From positions 1 through 50,457 of the forward strand of contig JAKQOH010000177.1 of the NCBI GenBank assembly GCA_029565415.1: a DNA stretch of 50,457 nucleotides, read 5' to 3'. Below are positions 35,500-43,700 of this stretch, piece by piece (within the stretch, counting starts at the first letter, position 1; each line of letters opens with the position of its first letter). The notes under the pieces are model-generated. The model was not told the DNA's origin, did no database searches, and worked only from the letters and a program-made list of their open reading frames with translations. The stretch is from Candidatus Rifleibacteriota bacterium. Its GTDB lineage: Bacteria; Riflebacteria; Ozemobacteria; Ozemobacterales; Ozemobacteraceae. Position numbers and translations under genes: made by a program.

Positions 35500-37773
35500 T
35501 CAGAATCTGAACATCTGATCGGCGTCGTCGCCGGTCGCGGAGACGGTCTGGAGTGGTTTGAGGGCTTCTCCGTCCAGCAGGCCGGGAAGGATCTCCTCGA
35601 GCACCGTTCCGATGCGACCCGCTTCCGCGGCGGCCGAGGGAACGGAGCGGATCGACCAACGGGCGGGGCCGTTCGACAGCGACAGCCAGATCCGGACCTG
35701 GCCGGCAATGGCCGCGGGTGGCGGCGCGTCGCCGACCGAGACGAACAGGGGAAACCGATTCCCGGACGCTTCGACCATCTCCCGGACAGCGCCGACCCGG
35801 TGGGGCTGCCCTTCGGCGAGCTGCCGCGAGACGTTCGCCACCATCGTATCGAACCGGTCTCCGCCGCCGCCCGCCAGCACAGGCAGCGCGATTCCGGGGT
35901 TCCCGGCATCCGACACGACCACCGGCGTTTCCTGTCCGGCGGCAGCCAGGGCCAGCCCCGTCGCGAGAGCCGCTTCGGGGCGGCCTCCGAAGGTGTTCAA
36001 CAGCCGCTCCGCCAGGTCGGCGCGAAGGGGGCGAACCTCCGAGAGCTCTCCGGGGGCTGTTTCCGGCAGTGCTCCGGAACTCATCGAGGCGATGCGCCGA
36101 CGCCAGTAGGCGAGGGCAGCGCCGACATTTTCCCCTTTGTACCGGTCGACGACCGCCGGGTCCGGCACGTCCGGGCGATCGAACCGACAGGAGGTCGCGA
36201 GGGCCGCCATCGTCTCGGCCGTGACTGGGGCACCGGGGAACAGCAGGCCCTCCTTGACCGCGCCGAGGAACAGGGACATGTAGGTTTTCACCTGCGCGAG
36301 CGTCATTCCCCGGCGCATCAGGTAAAAGACCGACCAGAGCTCGTAGCCATACTGGGGCATCCAGATGGCGTTGCGTGCGGTAAGAAATATATTATCAACA
36401 ATATCAGAAGCCTCGCGGGAGTTCATCGTCGCGTGGCTCCAGTTGAACGCCGAGCCCGTGATCCGGTATTTCTCCCGCTCCTTGAAAATGGGCGTGATCG
36501 GGTCGCAGTACCAGATCTGGGCGCGGAAAAAGTCGGCGCCGCTTTCGTCGATGAACCGGGCCGTTTCGGCCGCGGAGGCGTGTGTCTCGCCGGGAAATCC
36601 GATGATATACCCGAGATGGGTGATGATTCCCGCGGAGGTGAGGGCCGCGACCGCGCGCTCGTAATCTGCCCGGCGGGATGTCTTGTTCATCCGCTCCAGT
36701 TGCCCGTCGTTGGCCGATTCGGCTCCGAGGAACACCCCTTCGCAGCCGGCTTCCCGCATCAGGCCGATGATCTCTTCGTCCCCGTGGTCGCACCGGTAGA
36801 AGGAGTTCCACCGGAACCCGTACCGCTTGCGGATCATCATCTCGAGAATTTCGCGGAACCGTTTCTTCGGGACGTTGAAGGTGTCGTCGAGAATCGTCAC
36901 CGTATCGATGCCGCCGATCGCGGCCACGGCATCGAGTTCCCGCTCCACCATGTCGACGTCGATATAGTGATACTGCCCCGCGCGCTGAGGGAATCCGCAG
37001 TAGGCGCAGCGGAAGGGACACGACTTGGCGGTGCGGAGCGAGACGAACCGTCCGTAGCGCTCGGGCGGGAACAATGTATAGTCTGGCATATTTTCTTCCA
37101 GGCCGTTCCGTTCCATCGTCCGCTCGTTGATCACGAACCGATCCCCACGACGCCAGGCGACGTTCGATATCCCTTCGAGGGTTTTGCCCGCCTTGACGGC
37201 CTTGATGATCTCGACGAGGGCGAACTCCCCTTCGGTGGAGATGACGTATGCGTCGGCGCCCAGGTAGGCGAACAGCTCGGTCAGCGCCTCCTCGTCCATC
37301 GCGGCGGCCTGGTTGTTGATGAACGGCCCTCCCACGACGATGGTCGCCTGGGGCGCATGTTCCCGGATGAACGGGATGATCTCGAGAATCGGCTGCGGGG
37401 TCACGTAGAACGTGGTGGTGATCGCGACGGTGAGCGGCTTCTTCTCGCGCAGCAGATGTCGGAGCCGGTCTTTCTCCCGCTGGAACAGGTTGACATACTC
37501 GAAACTCAATCCGCGCCGGTGCAGATACGTGCCGAGATAGATCAGCGTCGGGATGAAAAAGTCCATGTTATGGAATGGGCGTTCCACCGGGCGGTCCCCG
37601 TAGTGGAAATCCGTCATCAACTCGAGCGCCCGCCGGGGCACCCCGTCCTTCTCGACGAATGCCAGCCGCATGTCGCGGTAAACGCCGGAGTCGATGCCGC
37701 TCATGGAGCGGGCTGCCTCCACCTGGGCGCTGAAGGTGACGTCGTTGAAGCCGATGAAAATGCAGTCTGTCAT
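35500..37773 (-). CDS. B12-type radical SAM protein (PhpK-like) inside the NRPS operon
   Basis: 757 aa. Residues about 60-200 form a cobalamin-binding-type Rossmann region (LTVAITTTFYVTPQPILEII, ATIVVGGPFINNQ, ADAYVISTEGEFALVEIIK). A radical SAM core follows with the 4Fe-4S motif CPFRCAYC (C252, C256, C259), then TILDDTFNVPKKRF and GVFLGAESANDGQLERMNK. The opening (DCIFIGFNDVTF, then PFHNMDFFIPTLIYLGTYL) recalls PhpK-family P- or C-methyltransferases from memory. About 200 extra C-terminal residues (from about 560) have no clear assignment. Start ATG 37773 with AGGGA upstream; a GTG at 37785 abuts the NRPS stop. Probable role: methylation or another radical tailoring step on the carrier-bound peptide. 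Confidence 0.88.
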   Translation of the reverse strand: MTDCIFIGFNDVTFSAQVEAARSMSGIDSGVYRDMRLAFVEKDGVPRRALELMTDFHYGDRPVERPFHNMDFFIPTLIYLGTYLHRRGLSFEYVNLFQREKDRLRHLLREKKPLTVAITTTFYVTPQPILEIIPFIREHAPQATIVVGGPFINNQAAAMDEEALTELFAYLGADAYVISTEGEFALVEIIKAVKAGKTLEGISNVAWRRGDRFVINERTMERNGLEENMPDYTLFPPERYGRFVSLRTAKSCPFRCAYCGFPQRAGQYHYIDVDMVERELDAVAAIGGIDTVTILDDTFNVPKKRFREILEMMIRKRYGFRWNSFYRCDHGDEEIIGLMREAGCEGVFLGAESANDGQLERMNKTSRRADYERAVAALTSAGIITHLGYIIGFPGETHASAAETARFIDESGADFFRAQIWYCDPITPIFKEREKYRITGSAFNWSHATMNSREASDIVDNIFLTARNAIWMPQYGYELWSVFYLMRRGMTLAQVKTYMSLFLGAVKEGLLFPGAPVTAETMAALATSCRFDRPDVPDPAVVDRYKGENVGAALAYWRRRIASMSSGALPETAPGELSEVRPLRADLAERLLNTFGGRPEAALATGLALAAAGQETPVVVSDAGNPGIALPVLAGGGGDRFDTMVANVSRQLAEGQPHRVGAVREMVEASGNRFPLFVSVGDAPPPAAIAGQVRIWLSLSNGPARWSIRSVPSAAAEAGRIGTVLEEILPGLLDGEALKPLQTVSATGDDADQMFRF

Positions 37774-37785
37774 GAAATCCCTCAC

Positions 37786-40700
37786 TCAGAAATCGAAATC
37801 GCCGACATCGGCCGGCTGCTCTTTTGGCGATGCCGACCGGGTTCCGCCCAGATCCAGGTCGAGAAGCCGTATTCGTGGCTCGGCACAGGCTTGCCTGAGA
37901 ATCGACAGGTAACAGGTGAACAGTGCCCCGGCCGCCTCATCCGAGAACATTCCCTTCTTGTACTCCACCAACCCGCCGAGGCCCGCCGGATCAGGGGAGA
38001 AGGCCATGAGAAGATCGTATTTCGGCACGACCCGGTCGGAATTGAGCTTGGTCACCTGCAGCCCGGCGAGATCGAGCGGATCCTGCCGCTGGCTCTGCAG
38101 GGTGAAGGCGGCCTGGAACAGGGGATGGCGTCCCGGTGCGCGGGGAGGGTTCAGCTCCCGGACGATCAGGTCCAGGGGGGCTTCCTGATGAGCGTAAGCG
38201 TCGATCAGCGCATCACGGGCGCGCGCCGCGATGTCGGAAAACGCCGGGTCGCCTGAAAGATCGATGCGAACCGGCAGGACGTTGACGAAAAAGCCGATGA
38301 GCGGCTCGACTTCCCTGACCGTCCGGTTGGCCACCGGCACCCCGATGACGATGTCCTCCTGGCCGCACATCCTTGCCAGCAGTGCCGCGTAGGCCGAGAA
38401 CAGGATCATGTACGTCGTCGCCCCGTTGCTTCGGGCCAGATCGGCGATCTGGCGCATGAAACCGGCGTCGAGGGTGGTGAACGCCACTCCACCTTCGGAA
38501 GGGGTGGCTCCGAGCGGCGTGGCCGCCGGCAGGTTGAGGAACGGCGGGGCGCCGCTCAACCGCTCGGCCCAATGCCGGATGATCCGGCCGAGCCGGTCAC
38601 CCGACAACACCTTCCGCTGCCAGCGGGCATAATCGCCATACCGCACCGGAAGCGGCGCCGGAGCCTCGCCGGTCCCGGTCGCATGGAGGTTGTACAACAT
38701 GGACAGTTCCCGGGCCACCACTCCCAGCGACCAGCCGTCGCTGATGATATGGCTCATGGTCAGCGTGAGCAGGTGCTTCCGCTCGCCCAGCCTTGCCAGA
38801 CGGGCACGGAACAACGGGCCGGCGGCCAGATCGAAGGGGGTCGAGGATTCCTCGTCGATGAGGCGGCGCAGGGCCGCGTCCCGCTCCTCGTCCCGGAGAT
38901 GGTCGAGCGCCAGCGGCGTCAGATCACAGGGGGCCGGGGCGTCGATGACCGTATACGGGCCTTCCTCGCCGGTGGCGAAATGGCTGCGCAGCGGCTCGTG
39001 CCTGCGCATCAACTCTTCGAGAGCGCGTTCCAGGGCGACACGGTCGAGTTCGCCTTCCAGCACCAGCGCGGCGGCCATGTTGTATTTCGCGCTCGGCCCG
39101 TCGATGCACGAGTCGACCCAGAGCCGCTCCTGGGCATAGGAAAGCGGGAGCGGGCCGGTGTCGGCCGACCGGCCCAGGGGGGGAAGCGGATCGCTCCCCT
39201 GCCGGATCTCTTCTTCCAGACGCTCGGCCATGGCGCGCACAGTCTGGCGCTCGAACACCTCGCGAACGGTGAGTCCTGTCCCGAACGTCTGGTTGATGCG
39301 CACCACGAGCCTGGTTGCCAGCAGCGAATGACCGCCCGAGTCGAAGAAGTTGTCGTCGAGGCCGATGTGGGGCGCTTCGAGAATCTCGCCCCAGATGTCG
39401 CGAAGAAGGTCGGCCACCGGGCGGCACGACTCTTCCGCGGCCGCGACGGTGTCGGCAGACGCCTCTTCGGCCCGTCGGGCCAGGGCCAGCCGGTCGATTT
39501 TGCCACTGGAGGTCAGGGGCATCGCGTCGAGCATCGCGATCCGGGAAGGGACCATGTAATCGGGAAGGCGCTGGCGAAGATACTCGCGAAGTCGGCCGGC
39601 ATCCGTTCCCGAGCCGGTGGGCGTGGCGAAAGCCGCAAGCGAGAGAGCCCCGTTCGCGGAACGGCGCACCACCACGGCTGCGTCGCCGACATCGGGGTGG
39701 CCCGACAGCACGGCTTCGATCTCGCCGGGCTCGATGCGGTAGCCCCGGATCTTCACCTGATGGTCGTTACGGCCGCGATACTCGATGGAGCCGTCGGGCA
39801 GCAGCCGCGCCCGATCGCTGGTCCGGTAGTGGCGGGCTCCGTCGATGGTGACGAACCGCTCCGCCGTTCGGGCGGGGTCATGGATATAACCGGTGGCCAG
39901 GACGGCCCCGCCGATGAAGATCTCCCCGATGGCTCCGGGGGGAATCGCGCGGCCGGCCGCGTCGGCGATCCGGATGGCCGCGTTGTCGATCGGCCGTCCG
40001 ATGGATGGCGCATCCGGCCATTCCGACGGGCTCTGCGGCAGGGTGAAGGAGGTGACCACGTGGCTTTCGGTGGGGCCATACTGGTTGTGGAGGCGGGCCG
40101 ACGGCAGGCGGGTGAACCATGCCCGGATGGCCGGGGTGATGACGAGCCGCTCACCCGCGGTGACCACCTCTCTCAGGGAGGCCGGGTGGCGTCCCGCCTG
40201 CGCTGCCGTCTCGGCCATCTGGTTCAGGGCGACGTACGGGAGGAACAGCCGCTCGATTCGCTCGTCATCGATGAAGGCGAGCAGCCGGCCCATGTCCCGC
40301 CGGATCTCGTCGGGCACGATGACCACCGTTCCGCCGGTGGCGAAGGTGGCCCAGTATTCCTGGGCGTGGACGTCGAAGGTGACGGCGGCGAACTGGGCGG
40401 TGACGGCCGGATGCGAGAAGCCGGGCTGGCGCCCCTGCCATGCCGCGAGATTCACCAGCGGCCCGTGGGGCATCAAAACGCCCTTCGGCTCGCCGGTCGA
40501 GCCGGAGGTGAACAGCACATATGCCGGATCATTCTCCGCAATCTCGGCATCGAAGGTGGCCGGAAGGGCGGCCAGCGTCTCCCGCTCGTAGTCGAGCCGG
40601 ATGATGCCGAGCCCGTCCGGAAACGCGCGGCCCGCGGCCATATCGCCGGTCGTGATCAGGTGCGCCGCGCCGCTTATGGATAGCATTTGATATATACGAT

Positions 40701-43700
40701 TGTCCGGGTAGGCCGGGTCGATCGGGAGGTAGGCGGAGCCCGCTTTCAGGATACCCGCCATGGCCACCGCGAAGTCGAGGCCGCGCGGCAGCAGCACGCC
40801 GACCGTCGCTCGAGGACGCACTCCCCTGCCGGCCAGGAACGCCGCGAGCCGGTTCGAACGTTGATCGAGAGCCGCGTAGGTGAGTTGCTCCCCGTCATAC
40901 CTGACGGCGACGGCATCGGGGGTTGCCGCGGCCCGTTCGGTGAGGATGCGGCAGAGAGAGCCGGCCGGTGCAGGCCGCGGAGCCGCGGCGGCCGGCCCCT
41001 CGGAGGGTTCGGGCTGGAGAAGCTCGGCGACCTTCGCGGCCGGCCGGGCGACGGCTGCCGCGAGAAGGCGGGACAAAGTCCGGGCGAAATGATGTATCGT
41101 TGAAGATATAAATATGCTGGTGTTGTATTCGAAGAGCGCCTCGATGCGGTCGGGAAGCTGGTTCATCACCAGCGTCAGATCGAAGTGGGAAGTGAGGGCG
41201 GGGATTTCGGCACGTTCCACGCGCAATCCCGGCAATGCGGCATCATCGCCTGCCGGGGTGTCCCAGGCCAGCATCACCTGGAACACGGGTGTGTGGCTCA
41301 GAGAGCGGCTGACGTGCATCTCCTCGACCAGCTTCTCGAACGGGAGCTCCTGAAGGTCATACGCGGCGAGCGCCCCCTTCCGGACCCGGTCGGTCAGTTC
41401 GCCGAAGTCGGGGTCGCCCGAGAGATCGCCCCGGATCATCAGCGTGTTGGCGAAGAAGCCGATGAGCGGGGCCACCTCGGGCCGCATCCGGTGCGCGATG
41501 GGGAAGCCCACGACGACGTCCTCCTGGCCGGCGAAACGGCCCAGGACGGCGACGAACGCGGCCATGGCGATCATGAACGGGCTGGCGTTTTCCCTGCGTG
41601 CCAAAGCGTCGATGTTCCGCTTCAGGGCTGCCCCGTCGTCGAAGAAGTGGAAGGCGCCCTCGTTGGTGAAGACGGGCGGCCGGGGCTTGTCGGTCGGCAG
41701 ATCGAGCGTGGCCGGGGCGCCCTCGAGCAGTTTCTTCCAGCCGGCGATGAGTCCGGCGAGACGTTCTCCGTCGAGGGTTTTCCGCTCCCAGGCCGCATAA
41801 TCGGCATACTGGACCGGCAGCGGCGGAAGAGCCGCCGGCGGACCGCCCGTCTTTTCGGCATACAGCCGGATCAGCTCGCCGATGAGGATTCCCGCGGACC
41901 AGCCGTCGAACACGATGTGATGGACGACGATCTGGAGCACCTGTTCGTCGTCACGGGTGCGATACAGCGTGGCCCGGATCAGCGGACCGGTTTTCAGGTC
42001 GAACGGCCGGCGTTGCTCCTCGTCGAGAAGGGCTGTCAGCCGGACTTCCCGGCCTTGCGGCGGAAGCTGCCGCAGATCGACGACGGGCAGGCCGATGACG
42101 AGCGTTTTGGCGATGATCTGGCGCGGCTGGCCGCCGGCATCGTCGAAGGTGGTTCGCAGAACCTCGTGGCGGTCGATCACGGCGTTCAGGCTCGAGGCCA
42201 GTGCCTGGGTGTCGATGGCGCCGGTAATGCGCAGCGCCATGCGGATGACGTAACCCGCGGTGCTGCCTTCGATCCGGTCGATGAGCCAGAGGCGGTTCTG
42301 GGAAAAGGAGAGCGGGGCTGTGTCTCCGGGGCGGCGCGGTTCGAGAGCCGGCTGGGCCGCCTGACGCGAGCGTTCGATCACCCGGGCCAGCTTTCCGACG
42401 GTCGGGTTCTCGAACACCGCAACGAGCGGCAGATCCACCCCGAACATCTCGCGGGCGCGGGCGATGATGCGGGTCGCCATCAGGGAATGCCCCCCGAGCT
42501 GGAACAGATTGTCGTCGGTGCCGATCCGTTCCAGGCCGAGCGCATCCTGCCAGAGCCCGGCCAGCCCTTCCTCGACCGGGGTGCGGGGCGCGACATAGGG
42601 AACGTTGTCGGGAATCACATCGCCACCTATAGATGCCAGTGCGCGCTTGTCGACCTTGCCGTTGGGGGACAGCGGCAGTCGGTCGAGATGGACCAGCGAT
42701 GACGGCAGCATGTAGGGGGGGAGCGTCAGGGACAGCCGCCGGATGACGTCCCCCGGATCGAGCGGCGCCCGCCCGGTGTAATACGCGGCGAGGTAGCGCC
42801 ATCGGTCGCCATCTGCCGTCGTCTTGCAGCCGAGCTCGGAGAGGATGGTCGCGACCCGTTCCTCGTCGAGCGGCGCGTTCAGCTCGTCGATCGAAACCTG
42901 CCGGTCCTTGTGACCGAGCCGCACTTCCCAACTGTTGGGGAGGGCGTAGTTGTTGTAGCCCCTCTCACGCGTGTGAACCCAGATGCCGACGTCGTTGACG
43001 AGGCAGTTGGTGGTGCAGCCGGCGATGGAGGTCGGGTTGACCCACGCCCCATGCCTGGTGAGGTAGTCGAAAATCTCCTCCCGCGTGACATCCGTATACC
43101 GGTAAAAATCGACAAATTCAATATCATTGAATATTGAATCATCGTCGAACAGGCCGTCGCGCACGGAGCGGGTGACGGCGTCGTCCATCCGGTGATACAC
43201 CGCGCGGGCCTTCTTCACCGCCGTCTCGATCGCCTCCTCGTCGAACACCCCCTCGTTGAACAGCTCGGCGAGACGGGTTTCGAACAACTGTCCCCGGGAC
43301 AGGCCCGTGACGATCCGGTCGATGCCCCTGCGCCGGGCCTCGCGCATCCCGCAGGTCAGCACGGCCTTGAAACAGGAGTTGCAGACGTTGCTGTAACGGG
43401 AGAGGCTGTCGGCGAGGATTTCCCGGCAGTTGGGGATGGTTCCGAACGCGTGATCGATGCCGAGTACGGACACGGTGCGCCGGATGTTCTCCCTGGCGCC
43501 CTCGTAGAGATACCCATTGTCGAAGGTGAAAGCGAACACGCGCAGGCCCATCTCGACCAGCCGGCAGAGCATATAGGTGCTGTCTTTCCCGCCGGAGAAC
43601 AGGGCGAGACAGTCGTATGTCCCCGAACCCCGGTTCGGAAACCGCTCCAGGAACCGGTCGACGGTCTTGAAATACGTCATTCCCCGTTCGCGGTAGAGAT

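Noticed and set aside
33475..38256. 1593-codon open frame on the + strand
   Set aside because: Antisense to the NRPS terminal gene and the radical SAM gene, both with clear motifs. Long antisense frames are a by-product of GC-rich third positions; its translation is compositionally odd (Gly/Arg/His/Asp-rich) with no domain pattern.
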